A DNA stretch of 64,000 bases from contig LVBN01000044.1 of NCBI GenBank assembly GCA_001603165.1, positions 1 to 64,000 of the forward strand, given 5' to 3'. Below, piece after piece: positions 7,336 through 15,726 of this stretch; position 1 is the stretch's first letter, and every line of letters begins with the position of its first letter. Both the position numbers and the translations under genes were made by a program. Below the pieces are notes generated by a model. It was not told the origin of the DNA. It worked only from the letters and a program-made list of their open reading frames with translations, and did no database searches. This stretch comes from Spirochaetales bacterium Spiro_12 (lineage in GTDB: Bacteria > Spirochaetota > Spirochaetia > Treponematales > Rectinemataceae).

Positions 7336-8867
7336 GCCTGCCCTCCCTTCGGCGTCTTTCTCAGAGAACCGGACATCATGAGCCCAAGCTCGTTTTCGTC
7401 CGTCTGCGCGGCTTGCACGATGCCGACGATTTCCCCTTCATGAATAACCGCGATCCTGTCGGAGACATCCATGATTTCATCCAATTCCAGAGAAGCGAGC
7501 AAAATCGCCTTGCCCTTGTCCCGTTCCGCCACGATCCGCTTATGGATGTACTCTATCGCCCCCACATCCAAGCCCCGGGTTGGCTGTGCGACGATAAAAA
7601 CATCGGGCGAGCGATCGATCTCCCGGGCTACGATGGCCTTTTGCTGATTGCCTCCCGACATGGACCTCGCGGGAGTGGCGGCGCCCTGGCCGGAGCGGAC
7701 GTCGAATTCTTCGATGAGCCGGGCCGCATTGTCCTTGATAGCCTTTTTGTTCAAAACTCCCCAGGAGGCGAAGGGCCTTTGCATATAATTGTGGAGCACC
7801 AGATTTTCGTCCAGATTGAAGTCCAGAACCAAACCGTGGCGATGTCTATCCTCGGGGATATGCCCCAGACCCAAATCCAGCCGTTCCCTGATGGGAAGGT
7901 TTGTTATTTCCTTTTCCCTGAGAAAAATATGGCCAGATTCGGCCTTGGCGAGCCCGGTGATAGCCTGAATGAGTTCGGTTTGGCCGTTCCCGTCTATACC
8001 GCAGAGGCCTAGAATCTCTCCCGCCCTCACCTCCAGGGAAAGCTTTTTCACTCCCAAAAGACCCTTTGAGTTTTTGACATCCAAATCGCGGATCCTGAGA
8101 AGCACGTCTTTGGGTGCCGCCGCTCCTTTTTCCACGTGAAAATTTACTTCCCGACCCACCATCATTTCCGCCATCTGCTCTTCCGTAGTGGAGGCGACGG
8201 GAACGGTACCCACGCAGCGGCCCCGGCGCAAAACCGTGCAGCGGTCCGCCACCGCCTTGATCTCCTTGAGCTTATGGGTGATGAGGACAATGGTCTTTCC
8301 TTCCTCCACCAGACGCCTCATTATCTGCATCAGTTCGTGGATTTCCTGGGGGGTCAGCACCGCCGTAGGTTCGTCGAAGATGAGGATTTCCGCGTCTCTG
8401 TAAAGCATCTTCAATATTTCGACGCGCTGTTGCATGCCCACCGAAATGTCTTCTATCTTCGCCCTGGGATCCACCGCCAGGCCATAGAGCTTCGATATGG
8501 ACTCGACCTTTTTCTCCGCGCTCCTGGTGTCCAGCAGGATTCCTTTCCGGGGTTCGCTTCCAAGCACGATGTTCTCGGTCACGGTAAAGTTCTGCACCAG
8601 CTTGAAATGCTGGTGCACCATGCCGATCCCGAGGGATGTGGCCACATTCGGATCTTCGATGCTTACTTCCTTGCCGCGTATTCGTATGGATCCCTGTTCG
8701 GCCTTGTAGAGCCCGAACAGAATGCTCATCAGCGTGGATTTTCCCGCCCCATTCTCCCCCAGAAGGGCATGGATGCTCCGCTCCTCCACCTGAAGTGTCA
8801 CATTATCGTTCGCCCTTATGCCCGGAAAGTCCTTGGTGATATTGAGCATCTCGATGATATAACCCAC
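7332..8867 (-). CDS. BMP-family nucleoside ABC transporter ATPase
   Basis: A 511-residue double ATP-binding-cassette protein (NupO/YufO type). The first cassette has GENGAGKSTLMS at about residue 37, the signature region SVGMQQRVEILKML and the Walker B segment ILIFDEPTAVLTPQE. The second cassette has a divergent P-loop (GIDGNGQTELIQ), the canonical SGGNQQKAIVAREI signature and the segment VFIVAQPTRGLD, with a Gln in place of the usual Glu. Asymmetric second cassettes are typical for RbsA/BMP-type ATPases. It starts at GTG behind AGGGGG. A strong hairpin separates it from the highly expressed receptor gene upstream. Confidence 0.88.
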   Translation of the reverse strand: MGYIIEMLNITKDFPGIRANDNVTLQVEERSIHALLGENGAGKSTLMSILFGLYKAEQGSIRIRGKEVSIEDPNVATSLGIGMVHQHFKLVQNFTVTENIVLGSEPRKGILLDTRSAEKKVESISKLYGLAVDPRAKIEDISVGMQQRVEILKMLYRDAEILIFDEPTAVLTPQEIHELMQIMRRLVEEGKTIVLITHKLKEIKAVADRCTVLRRGRCVGTVPVASTTEEQMAEMMVGREVNFHVEKGAAAPKDVLLRIRDLDVKNSKGLLGVKKLSLEVRAGEILGLCGIDGNGQTELIQAITGLAKAESGHIFLREKEITNLPIRERLDLGLGHIPEDRHRHGLVLDFNLDENLVLHNYMQRPFASWGVLNKKAIKDNAARLIEEFDVRSGQGAATPARSMSGGNQQKAIVAREIDRSPDVFIVAQPTRGLDVGAIEYIHKRIVAERDKGKAILLASLELDEIMDVSDRIAVIHEGEIVGIVQAAQTDENELGLMMSGSLRKTPKGGQA

Positions 8868-8997
8868 CGTTCAGCCCCCTGGGTTTTACGTATTCTTGGC
8901 AGTATACCACAGCGAAAATGCGCCAGGCTAGATCGCGGTGAAGCCGGGATGTTCCATCTGCGGCGGATTATCCTGGTTCCCGATCGGCTGCGCAGAA

Positions 8998-9034
8998 AAA
9001 GGGGCCGCCCGCGCTTTGCGCGGGCGGCCCCTTT
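8998..9034 (-). terminator. 17-bp hairpin between receptor and ATPase genes
   Basis: AAAGGGGCCGCCCGCGC (8998-9014) and its exact reverse complement (9018-9034) enclose a TTT loop. In the minus-strand transcript it is followed by five Us. It lies 45 bp after the receptor stop codon. It probably acts as a partial terminator or 3' stabiliser, giving more receptor than membrane components. Confidence 0.75.
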
Positions 9035-9079
9035 AGTCTTGGCGCTTCCCGTCAAGACCGGACCGGAGACAGAAAACGC

Positions 9080-10081
9080 TTACTTGGCCGGGACCTCGGA
9101 CACTTTCAGCGCGCCAGATTTGATCTTTGCCGCATATTCCTTAACCTTGGCGACGATATCGTTGGAAAGGTTGGGGTTATTGTCGGGGATCCCCACGCCG
9201 TCGTTGGCCAGGGAGAACACCATCACCTGACCGCCGGGGAACTTGCCCTGCATGGTCATCTTGGAAACCTCGTAGGCGGCCACGTCGACTCTCTTCATCA
9301 TAGAGGTGAGAACCGCGGATTTGCTGCCGTAGACACCGTCAGAATACTGGTCTTTGTCAACGCCGATCCCCCAGCGGATATCGCCCTTCTGGGATCTTTC
9401 CTTGGCTTCCTTGATCATGCCGTTTCCGGTTCCGCCCGCGGCGTGGAAAATTATATAGGCGCCGGCGTTGAACTGCTTCTGGGCGATAGCCTGACCCTTG
9501 TCGGGGGCAGCGAAGTCGCCCGCATAGTCCACGAGAATCGTCAACGAAGGATCCACGGCTTTGACTCCCTGCTCAAACCCCGCCTGGAACTTCTCGATGA
9601 GGGGGAACTGCATCCCTCCCAGGAATCCGAGGATATTCTTGCCATCGGCCTTGGCCTTGAGGGCCGCGGCGACGCCGACAAGGAAGGAGCCCTCGTGCTC
9701 GGCGAAGGTAGCGCTGACAACGTTCGGCTTGGCGACGACGGTGTCGATGATAAGGAATTTGCGGGCGGGATAATTGGCCGCGACATCGCCCATGGCCTTC
9801 TCGAAGAGGAATCCGGGGGCGATGATGAGGTTGAGGCCCTCATCGGCGAAGGTGGACAGGTTGGGGACATAGTCCGCCTCGGCGGAGGACTGCAGATACT
9901 TATAGTTCGCCTTCGGCAGCTTATTGTCCTGGGCGAAACGTACAATACCCTCCCAGGTACCCTGGTTGAAGGATTTATCGTCGATACCGCCGACGTCGGT
10001 CACAAGGCCGACCTTGAACTGCGCGAAAGCGGGTGCCGCCACCATGGCTAAGACCAAAAGCGCCAGAAGTGCTTTTTTCAT
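9080..10081 (-). CDS. BMP-family nucleoside-binding receptor (PnrA/TmpC-like)
   Basis: A 333-residue periplasmic receptor of the BMP (basic membrane protein) family. A Sec signal peptide (MKKALLALLVLAMVAAPAFAQ) has an Ala-X-Ala cleavage site and no lipobox Cys. The mature part starts with FKVGLVTDVGGIDDKSFNQG, the diagnostic family motif, and contains WGIGVDKDQY. Characterised members (PnrA of Treponema, Med-type proteins) bind purine nucleosides, so nucleosides are the likely ligand. The ribosome-binding site GGGAGGAATATAG precedes the ATG. It is first in its operon and followed by a strong hairpin. Confidence 0.9.
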   Translation of the reverse strand: MKKALLALLVLAMVAAPAFAQFKVGLVTDVGGIDDKSFNQGTWEGIVRFAQDNKLPKANYKYLQSSAEADYVPNLSTFADEGLNLIIAPGFLFEKAMGDVAANYPARKFLIIDTVVAKPNVVSATFAEHEGSFLVGVAAALKAKADGKNILGFLGGMQFPLIEKFQAGFEQGVKAVDPSLTILVDYAGDFAAPDKGQAIAQKQFNAGAYIIFHAAGGTGNGMIKEAKERSQKGDIRWGIGVDKDQYSDGVYGSKSAVLTSMMKRVDVAAYEVSKMTMQGKFPGGQVMVFSLANDGVGIPDNNPNLSNDIVAKVKEYAAKIKSGALKVSEVPAK

Positions 10082-10156
10082 CTATATTCCTCCCGATAAG
10101 GAAACTCGAAACACCTTATTCCCAGGCCAGAAAGACCGGTATAAAGCGTAGAAGTT

Positions 10157-10185
10157 ATACTAAATCCGTACCCACCCGTTGTCAA
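10157..10185 (-). promoter_or_regulatory. Promoter of the nucleoside transporter operon
   Basis: On the minus strand, TTGACA (10185-10180) and TAGTAT (10162-10157) are 17 bp apart, with the receptor start about 75 bp downstream. It sits back to back with the promoter of the microcompartment operon, 36 bp away. Confidence 0.65.
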
Positions 10186-10220
10186 TGATATTTTTCCTAT
10201 CTAAGTTTCAAGGATTATCA

Positions 10221-10249
10221 TTGACAGCTTATGATACCTCGTTTATTCT
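10221..10249 (+). promoter_or_regulatory. Promoter of the SDR-SorC-microcompartment operon
   Basis: TTGACA (10221-10226), 17 bp, TATTCT (10244-10249). The bases after the -35 box (TTGACAGC) and before the -10 box (CTCGTTTAT) recur in the promoter at 26350-26378, and TTGACAGC also recurs at 40113-40140. Confidence 0.7.
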
Positions 10250-10253
10250 ATAT

Positions 10254-10285
10254 TGAGCATATATTCAATATATGAGCAATAGCTC
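10254..10285. promoter_or_regulatory. Operator: GAGCA half-sites spaced 19 bp (site A)
   Basis: TGAGCA at 10254-10259 is followed 19 bp later by TGAGCAATAGCTC (10273-10285), whose core GAGCAATAGCTC has inverted GAGC/GCTC arms. The ATTCAATAT stretch between the half-sites is also shared with site B at 26313-26344. The element lies immediately downstream of the -10 box, a repressor-like position. The SorC-family regulator encoded at 11298 is the most likely binder (inference). Confidence 0.7.
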
Positions 10286-10323
10286 CATGATTGTATTGTT
10301 TACAATATTTCGAGGAGGATATT

Positions 10324-11076
10324 ATGAGGATGCAGAACAAAACAGCTATTGTTACTGGGGGAGCTCAAGGTATTGGCAAGGCATACGCAGTAGGCCTTGC
10401 GCGTGAAGGAGCTAATGTCGTCATCGCCGACCTTGACGAGGCAAAGGGAAAAGAGGTCGAGGCGGCAATCAAGGCATTAGGGGGGAAGGCTCTCTTTGTA
10501 CGAACCAATATTTCGAAAAAATCTGAAGCAACTGCCCTAGTCAAGAAGACAGTCGACACCTTCGGGTCACTGGATGCCCTGGTCAATAATGCAGCGATAT
10601 TAGAAGCCCAGCCTGTTTGTGAAATTACGGAAGAGAATTGGGACAAGCATATGGCCGTCAATGCCAAAGGCACACTCTTCTGCAGCCAGGCCGCAGCCGA
10701 AGTGATGAAAAAACAAAAGCACGGAAAGATCGTTAATATTTCCTCCATAGGCGCCCTTGCAGCCCAAGCGGGACTCTGTTCATACCATTCGACTAAAGCG
10801 GCGGTACTTACCATTACCAGATCGCTTGCTCTCGAGCTTGTCCCCTGGAATATCCAGGTAAACGCTGTCGTTCCCGGAACCACGAACACTGGAATGGCTG
10901 AACGCGCCATGAGTGATCCAAACTTTACAAAACAGGTTGTGGATCCTATTCCTGTAGGCAGACTTGGAAAACCTGAAGAACTGCTCGGCGCTGTTTTATA
11001 TTTCGCTTCCAACGATTCAGATTATTGCACCGGGCAGACCTTGGTCGTGGACGGCGGTGTCCTGGCATTTTGCTGA
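10324..11076 (+). CDS. SDR-family NAD(P)-dependent dehydrogenase
   Basis: A 250-residue classical short-chain dehydrogenase. It has the cofactor motif TGGAQGIG near residue 10, VNNAAI near 90, and the catalytic set Ser (NISSIG, about 138) and YHSTK (about 152). The start is the ATG at 10324, placed six bases after GGAGGAT. It would oxidise a sugar alcohol or reduce a keto-sugar (phosphate); the substrate cannot be read from sequence. It is the first gene after the operator-controlled promoter, ahead of the SorC regulator and shell genes, so its substrate probably feeds the compartment. A 221-bp gap separates it from the regulator gene. Confidence 0.85.
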   Translation: MRMQNKTAIVTGGAQGIGKAYAVGLAREGANVVIADLDEAKGKEVEAAIKALGGKALFVRTNISKKSEATALVKKTVDTFGSLDALVNNAAILEAQPVCEITEENWDKHMAVNAKGTLFCSQAAAEVMKKQKHGKIVNISSIGALAAQAGLCSYHSTKAAVLTITRSLALELVPWNIQVNAVVPGTTNTGMAERAMSDPNFTKQVVDPIPVGRLGKPEELLGAVLYFASNDSDYCTGQTLVVDGGVLAFC

Positions 11077-11249
11077 ACAATATCTGCTGTTCCCAAAAGA
11101 AGGCCTAGCTTGATTGGATTGATAAAAAACAGAGACGCTCACACACCCCTTAACACGGGGACTCAAACTCCGTATTCTTTGTCAACGCCTTGGCTTTCAA
11201 CTCCCCTGTTCATAGTGTTTTCTGTTAAAACCAACCGGGGAGAGCACGC

Positions 11250-11270
11250 ATCGATTAAAGTATCGATTAA
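11250..11270 (+). repeat. Direct repeat ATCGATTAA upstream of the regulator gene
   Basis: Two identical copies of ATCGATTAA (11250-11258 and 11262-11270) with a 3-bp spacer lie 28 bp before the SorC-type gene. The 12-bp period is compatible with a protein-binding site, but no promoter with good boxes was found beside it. Confidence 0.4.
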
Positions 11271-11297
11271 CCTGACTAAAACATGAGGATTTTATAG

Positions 11298-12284
11298 ATG
11301 ACAAGGACGGGAGGAATGAAATCCGCAGCGTTCAACGATGACTCCGAAGAAGATCTCATCACGAGAATCGCATGGCTCTATTATAAGGAAAAACTGACTC
11401 AAGCTGAAATTGCGGAAAAAATATTCCTCTCCCGGCAAAAAGTCCAGCGATATTTGGAAAAAGCCCGTGACTTGGAAGTTATCCGATTCACGCTCAAGCA
11501 CCCCCGGGTGAACCTCCTGGGCATCGAGGAGGCGCTTAAAAGGAAATTCGGACTTGAGGATGCCCTCGTCATTCCCTCCTCGGATACTCATCCGGAAAGC
11601 CTGAGAAAGTCCTTCGCCATGGGGGGTGCCTATTACCTGGAACGCAGGCTGAGCGCCGCCGGCGACTGCACGCTCGGCGTGGGATGGGGCAACACGACCG
11701 CATACCTGGCGGATTATTTCGAGCCCCACTCCATAGAAGGCAAGGTGAATGTCGTATCGCTGATCGGGAATCTCATGGTCAACGTGTCGATGAACCCCTT
11801 TCTGTTAGGACAGAAAATAGCCGAAAAACTGGACGCAGAATTCTTCAACATATGGGCACCGGCAATAGCCCAGACCAAGGAACGGGCCGCAGCCTTCAAA
11901 TCCGAGCCTTGGATACACGAAGTGCTCGATATTGCATGCAAGGCCGAGGTAAATTTGATATCCATCGGCGAGGTATCCCAATCAGCGAGCCTGTTTCAGA
12001 TGGGTTACCTTTCGGGTGAGGACCTTAAGCGCCTAACCGGGAAAGGCGCGGTAGGAGACATCCTAAGCCGGTTTTTCGATAAGGACGGGAATCTCGTCGA
12101 CGATGAGGTACACGACAGAGTCGTCGGTATCCCTCTCGAGACGCTTAAAGACAATCGGAAAGTGCGCATTGGAGTAGCCGCGGGAGCGTCTAAAATCCGG
12201 GCTATCGCCGCGGCCATCCATCAGCGGTATATCAGCGTGCTCATTACCGACGAGCAAACCGCCAGGGAACTGATGAAGTATTGA
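11298..12284 (+). CDS. SorC/DeoR-type sugar-responsive transcriptional regulator
   Basis: A 328-residue regulator. An N-terminal helix-turn-helix (LTQAEIAEKIFLSRQKVQRY, residues 33-52) precedes a SorC-family effector domain that resembles sugar-phosphate isomerases (VGWGNTTAYLADYF; VVGIPLETLKDNRKVRIGVA near the end). Such proteins bind a phosphorylated sugar and control the catabolic operon they sit in. The ATG at 11298 has AGGA eight bases upstream. It lies between the first SDR and the shell genes. Because it is the only regulator inside this regulon, it is the best candidate for binding the three GAGCA operators at 10254, 26313 and 40082. Confidence 0.88.
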   Translation: MTRTGGMKSAAFNDDSEEDLITRIAWLYYKEKLTQAEIAEKIFLSRQKVQRYLEKARDLEVIRFTLKHPRVNLLGIEEALKRKFGLEDALVIPSSDTHPESLRKSFAMGGAYYLERRLSAAGDCTLGVGWGNTTAYLADYFEPHSIEGKVNVVSLIGNLMVNVSMNPFLLGQKIAEKLDAEFFNIWAPAIAQTKERAAAFKSEPWIHEVLDIACKAEVNLISIGEVSQSASLFQMGYLSGEDLKRLTGKGAVGDILSRFFDKDGNLVDDEVHDRVVGIPLETLKDNRKVRIGVAAGASKIRAIAAAIHQRYISVLITDEQTARELMKY

Positions 12285-12352
12285 AACAGCCGGTCGTTGG
12301 CTTCGGCTATCGATCGATCAAGCAACACTAAAGGCTTTTAGGAGGGAATATC

Positions 12353-12652
12353 GTGGAGAAATCTAAGGACGCGCTGGGCATGATAGAGACAAGGGGCTTT
12401 GCGGCAATGGTCGAAGCCGCCGATGCCATGGTAAAGGCCGCCAACGTTGAGCTTATCGGCTTCGAGAAAACTGGGGGGGGGTATGTAACGGCGATAGTTC
12501 GCGGAGATGTAGCCGCCTGCCGAGCCGCTGTAGATGCCGGTACCAGATCGGCCGAAAAGGTTGGTGAGGTTATATCCACCCATGTGATTCCCAGGCCGCA
12601 CGATTCGGTTGATCGGGCGCTTCCGCTCGGAAGAAGCGGAGAGAGGGTATAA
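12353..12652 (+). CDS. BMC-H microcompartment shell protein (copy 1)
   Basis: A 99-residue single-domain shell protein of the PduA/EutM type that forms cyclic hexamers tiling the compartment facets. [20 protein letters not shown] near residues 7-26 is the canonical start of the BMC fold. The pore loop is KTGGGY. It starts at GTG behind AGGAGGG. Protein identity to copy 2 at 13310 is about 92% over residues 6-93, with differences mainly in the termini, but many codons differ synonymously. The pore loop is encoded by a run of nine Gs. Confidence 0.95.
   Translation: MEKSKDALGMIETRGFAAMVEAADAMVKAANVELIGFEKTGGGYVTAIVRGDVAACRAAVDAGTRSAEKVGEVISTHVIPRPHDSVDRALPLGRSGERV
12473..12481 (+). repeat. G9 homopolymer in the BMC-H pore loop
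   Basis: Nine consecutive Gs encode the Gly-Gly-Gly of the pore loop in the first BMC-H gene. The second copy encodes the same residues as GGC GGA GGG, without the run. A slippage of one base would truncate the first shell protein shortly after the pore. It may be a phase-variable tract, or a place where an assembly could be wrong. Confidence 0.55.
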
Positions 12653-12655
12653 ACT

Positions 12656-13297
12656 ATGGCAGTCGATTTGAGAACTTATGTTTTCCTTGATTCCCTTCAA
12701 TTGCAGAACGCTTCGTTTATCGCCACAGTGAGTAAGGGTTATTATCCCATCGGAATGCAGGCTTGCTGCATAATTGAAATCGCTCCGGGCATCGAAATCA
12801 ACAGGCTGACCGACATAGCGCTGAAAGCGACCAACGTCACCCCGGGGCTTCAAATCGTTGAGCGAGCCTACGGCCTGCTCGAAGTGCACTCGGACAACCA
12901 GGGCGACGCGAGAATGGCTGGGGAGGCAGTGCTTAGAGAACTGAAGTTGAGTGAAAAAGACCGCCTCAAACCCCGGGTTATGACCAGCCAGCTTATTAAA
13001 AACATATCGGACCACCACGCCCAGCTCATCAACAAGGTGCGGCACGGCAACATGGTCCTGCGCGGGGATACGCTCTATGTCCTGGAGGTGGAGCCCGCGG
13101 GCTATGCCTACTACGCGGCCAACGAAGCGGAAAAGACCTCGGACGTGAATATCATCGAAGTTGTGGGATTCGGAGCCTTCGGCAGAGTCTATATCGCCGG
13201 AGCGGAAGCTGAAGTTATCGAGGCCAGAAAGGTCGTCGAAGCCCGCTTGGCGGACATCGACGGCAGAACGATAGCAACCAACGCGACGAGGATTTAA
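12656..13297 (+). CDS. BMC-T tandem-domain shell protein
   Basis: A 213-residue protein that I read as two fused BMC domains (about 1-105 and 106-213), giving a trimeric pseudohexamer. The first half contains IEIAPGIEINRLTDIALKA and VERAYGLLEVHSDNQGD; the second contains LYVLEVEPAGYAYYAANEAE and VVGFGAFGRVYIAGAEAEV, a repeated BMC strand-helix pattern. BMC-T proteins often carry a larger or gated pore for sugars, cofactors or CoA. Whether this one stacks as a double layer cannot be told from sequence. It sits between the two BMC-H copies, with 3 bp to the upstream gene. Confidence 0.88.
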   Translation: MAVDLRTYVFLDSLQLQNASFIATVSKGYYPIGMQACCIIEIAPGIEINRLTDIALKATNVTPGLQIVERAYGLLEVHSDNQGDARMAGEAVLRELKLSEKDRLKPRVMTSQLIKNISDHHAQLINKVRHGNMVLRGDTLYVLEVEPAGYAYYAANEAEKTSDVNIIEVVGFGAFGRVYIAGAEAEVIEARKVVEARLADIDGRTIATNATRI

Positions 13298-13309
13298 AGG
13301 AGATTCGGT

Positions 13310-13615
13310 ATGGCAGATACGAACGATGCGCTCGGGATGATCGAAACCAGAGGTTTCGCGGCGATGGTGGAAGCCGCCGACGCCATGGTCAAGGCGGCCA
13401 AGGTGGATCTCGTCGGATTCGAAAAAACCGGCGGAGGGTATGTAACGGCTATCGTGCGCGGCGACGTAGCAGCCTGCCGGGCCGCGGTGGACGCGGGAAC
13501 TCGGTCGGCCGAAAAGGTCGGCGAAGTCGTATCCACCCACGTGATCCCCAGACCGCACGAAGCGGTGGACTTGGCGCTTCCCTTAGGCAGAAAACCAGTC
13601 TCAGCATCCAAATAA
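13310..13615 (+). CDS. BMC-H microcompartment shell protein (copy 2)
   Basis: A 101-residue PduA/EutM-type hexameric shell protein, a near twin of the gene at 12353. The central 88 residues differ at only about seven positions, whereas the N-terminal five residues and the C-terminal tail (RKPVSASK against RSGERV) differ. The pore motif KTGGGY is the same. A good ribosome-binding site (AAGGAGATTCGGT) precedes the ATG. The preserved protein with strong synonymous divergence shows that both copies have been kept under purifying selection since an old duplication. The tails may set different interactions. Confidence 0.95.
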   Translation: MADTNDALGMIETRGFAAMVEAADAMVKAAKVDLVGFEKTGGGYVTAIVRGDVAACRAAVDAGTRSAEKVGEVVSTHVIPRPHEAVDLALPLGRKPVSASK

Positions 13616-13625
13616 GGAACACGCT

Positions 13626-13931
13626 ATGCAACTTGCACGGGTGAAAGGAACTGTCGTTTCGACGCATAAGCCGGCGAGCATGGAAGGGCTGCGGCTACTG
13701 CTTCTCGAAAGGATCGATCCTGTAAGCCTCAAGGGCAAAGGCGATTTTGTCGTTGGCATCGACGGTGTCGGCGCCAACGCCGGCGAAATCGTATTCTATG
13801 TGACAGGGTCAAGTGCCAGGATGACCGAAACAACCAAGGGTAAGCCCTCGGATGCCACCATCATCGCAATCGTGGATGCGATCGAAAAAGATGGCGCATT
13901 CACCTACGAAAAATCGGTGGCGCCGGAATGA
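13626..13931 (+). CDS. BMV (EutN/CcmL) pentameric vertex protein 1
   Basis: A 101-residue EutN/CcmL-family protein that forms pentamers capping the icosahedral vertices. It starts MQLARVKGTVVSTHKPASME, the beta-barrel opening of the family, and contains FYVTGSSARM with the conserved GSSAR turn and IIAIVDAIEKDG at the end. It overlaps the next vertex gene by four bases (ATGA), so the two are translationally coupled. It is the first of four such paralogues in this operon. Confidence 0.93.
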   Translation: MQLARVKGTVVSTHKPASMEGLRLLLLERIDPVSLKGKGDFVVGIDGVGANAGEIVFYVTGSSARMTETTKGKPSDATIIAIVDAIEKDGAFTYEKSVAPE

Positions 13932-14218
13932 CACTAGCCCGGATCCGCGGCACTATTGTCGCGGACAAGCGATCCGACGGAGTTGCCAATCCCCGTTTCC
14001 TTCTCATCGAAGACTGCGATCAACGCGGAGAAGGTAGGGGCGAATTTCTTGTCGCCCTGGATCTCGTAGGAGCCGATAGAGGGCATCTGGTACTGGTGAC
14101 ACAGGGCAGTTCCTGCCGGTGGTCTTCCGGGACGGCTGACAAGCCTATCGACTGCCTCATCGTCGCGATAGTCGATAGCATCGATCAGCAGGGCGTCGAT
14201 GTCTGGGTTCAGGACTGA
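13928..14218 (+). CDS. BMV (EutN/CcmL) pentameric vertex protein 2
   Basis: A 96-residue EutN/CcmL-family protein. The opening is TLARIRGTIVADKRSDG, the conserved turn appears as VTQGSSCRWSSG (Cys instead of Ala in GSSAR) and the last strand is LIVAIVDSID. It is diverged from vertex protein 1 and ends in WVQD. Start and stop overlap or abut its neighbours; the aldehyde dehydrogenase begins 13 bp later. The different surface suggests it is not redundant with the other three. Confidence 0.9.
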   Translation: MTLARIRGTIVADKRSDGVANPRFLLIEDCDQRGEGRGEFLVALDLVGADRGHLVLVTQGSSCRWSSGTADKPIDCLIVAIVDSIDQQGVDVWVQD

Positions 14219-14231
14219 GGTGAAAGAGATT

Positions 14232-15716
14232 ATGGCGAACCTGAATGACGAGATTCAATCGATAGTCGAAGAGGTAATGCGAAATCCGGAGATAGCGGCG
14301 CTTCTCAAAGTACAGGACTCTGTTCATAGAAGCTCTATAGCAGCCGTTGCGAATACCCAGTCTGACAGTACACCTTTACAAAATCCTGCGGGAGCCGGCA
14401 TTTTCCTCGATCTCGATTCGGCCGTCGCGGCCGCCAAGATCGCCCAGAGGGAACTCATCGCCCTGCCCTTGGATACTCGGCGGGCGATCATCGAAGCGAT
14501 GCGGCGGGTTGTTTTGTGGAACAACGCCGATCTCTCCGCTCAGGCTGTCGCTGAGACGGGCATCGGAAACGTGGAAGACAAGCAGGTAAAGAATAAACTC
14601 GCGGCGATGAAAACTCCCGGTGTGGAAGACCTCGAGCCAAGGGTAAGCACGGACGAACATGGCCTAACGCTCACCGAGCTTGCGCCCTGGGGAGTCATAG
14701 GAGCAATCACACCGGTGACCAATCCCATCGCCACGATAGAATCTAACGCGATCGGCATGATAGCCGCCGGAAACAGCGTTGTCTTCAATGTTCACCCGAA
14801 CGCCAAGAACATTTCCTGTCGTCTTATCAGCATGCTCAACGAGGCAGTCCATATGGAGGGAGGGCCCTTCAACCTGCTCTGCGCGATCAGCGAACCGACC
14901 ATTGAAAGCGCCAACGCCCTGATGCGACATAAGGACATTTCCCTTCTCGTGGTCACCGGCGGTCCAGGCGTAGTCAAAGCCGCGATGGGGAGCGGGAAAA
15001 AAGCGATCTGCGCCGGCCCGGGCAACCCTCCCTGCGTCGTGGACGCCACTGCCGATATCGTAAAAGCAGGACGTGACATCGTCCTCGGTGCCAGTTTCGA
15101 CCATAACGTCGTCTGCATCTGCGAAAAAGAAGTACTGGCGGTCGCCCAGATCGCGGACAGGCTCAAGGAAGAGATGCGGAAAAACGGCGCCTTCGAACTG
15201 ACCGGCGCCCAAATCGACGCGGTGACGAAGCTTGTGATCGCCGAGCCCGGCGGACCTGACCGGGAGGGGGCCCCTAATAAAACCTATGTGGGGAAAAGCC
15301 CTGTCGCGATTGCAGCTGCGGCGGGCGTCACCGTGCCGGCGGAGACGAAGCTCCTCCTCATGGAAGTCGGACGCGAACATCCGCTCGTTTGGACGGAACA
15401 GCTCATGCCGGTCCTGCCCCTGGTCAGAATGCCCACGGTGGATGAGGCCATCGATTTTGCCGTGATAGTAGAACGTGGCTGTCGCCATTCGGCGATGATC
15501 CACTCCCACGACATTGAAAAACTCTCCCGGATGGCGAAGGCGATGAACTGTTCGCTTTTTATCAAGAACGGTCCCTGTTATGCCGGTTTGGCCCAGGGGG
15601 GCGCCGGATACACCTCGTTCACCATAGCCAGCCCCACCGGAGAAGGGATAACGAGACCCCGCACCTTTACCAGAGAAAGACGCTGTACCCTGGTGGATGC
15701 CTTCAGGATAGTATAA
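14232..15716 (+). CDS. CoA-acylating aldehyde dehydrogenase (PduP/EutE type)
   Basis: A 494-residue enzyme converting an aldehyde (acetaldehyde if DeoC is the source) with NAD and CoA to acyl-CoA inside the shell. The cofactor region contains TELAPWGVIGAITPVTNPIA and TGGPGVVKAAMGSGKKAICA. The catalytic cysteine lies in GASFDHNVVCICEKE (near residue 292), the pattern of EutE/PduP. The start is the ATG at 14232, behind GAGGTGAAAGAG. The N-terminal helix (LNDEIQSIVEEVMRNPEIAA) followed by a Ser/Thr/Pro-containing linker before the catalytic core resembles an encapsulation peptide and shares IVEEV with the N-terminus of the DeoC at 16771. Confidence 0.93.
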   Translation: MANLNDEIQSIVEEVMRNPEIAALLKVQDSVHRSSIAAVANTQSDSTPLQNPAGAGIFLDLDSAVAAAKIAQRELIALPLDTRRAIIEAMRRVVLWNNADLSAQAVAETGIGNVEDKQVKNKLAAMKTPGVEDLEPRVSTDEHGLTLTELAPWGVIGAITPVTNPIATIESNAIGMIAAGNSVVFNVHPNAKNISCRLISMLNEAVHMEGGPFNLLCAISEPTIESANALMRHKDISLLVVTGGPGVVKAAMGSGKKAICAGPGNPPCVVDATADIVKAGRDIVLGASFDHNVVCICEKEVLAVAQIADRLKEEMRKNGAFELTGAQIDAVTKLVIAEPGGPDREGAPNKTYVGKSPVAIAAAAGVTVPAETKLLLMEVGREHPLVWTEQLMPVLPLVRMPTVDEAIDFAVIVERGCRHSAMIHSHDIEKLSRMAKAMNCSLFIKNGPCYAGLAQGGAGYTSFTIASPTGEGITRPRTFTRERRCTLVDAFRIV

Positions 15717-15726
15717 GGATGGCCCG

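Noticed and set aside
8136-9230. A 364-codon open frame on the + strand
   Set aside because: It covers the antisense of the ABC ATPase, a perfect hairpin and the receptor gene end; no protein-like motif.
12338-13558. A 406-codon open frame on the - strand across the shell genes
   Set aside because: It is antisense to BMC-H, BMC-T and BMC-H copy 2; its internal repetition simply mirrors the twin BMC-H genes.
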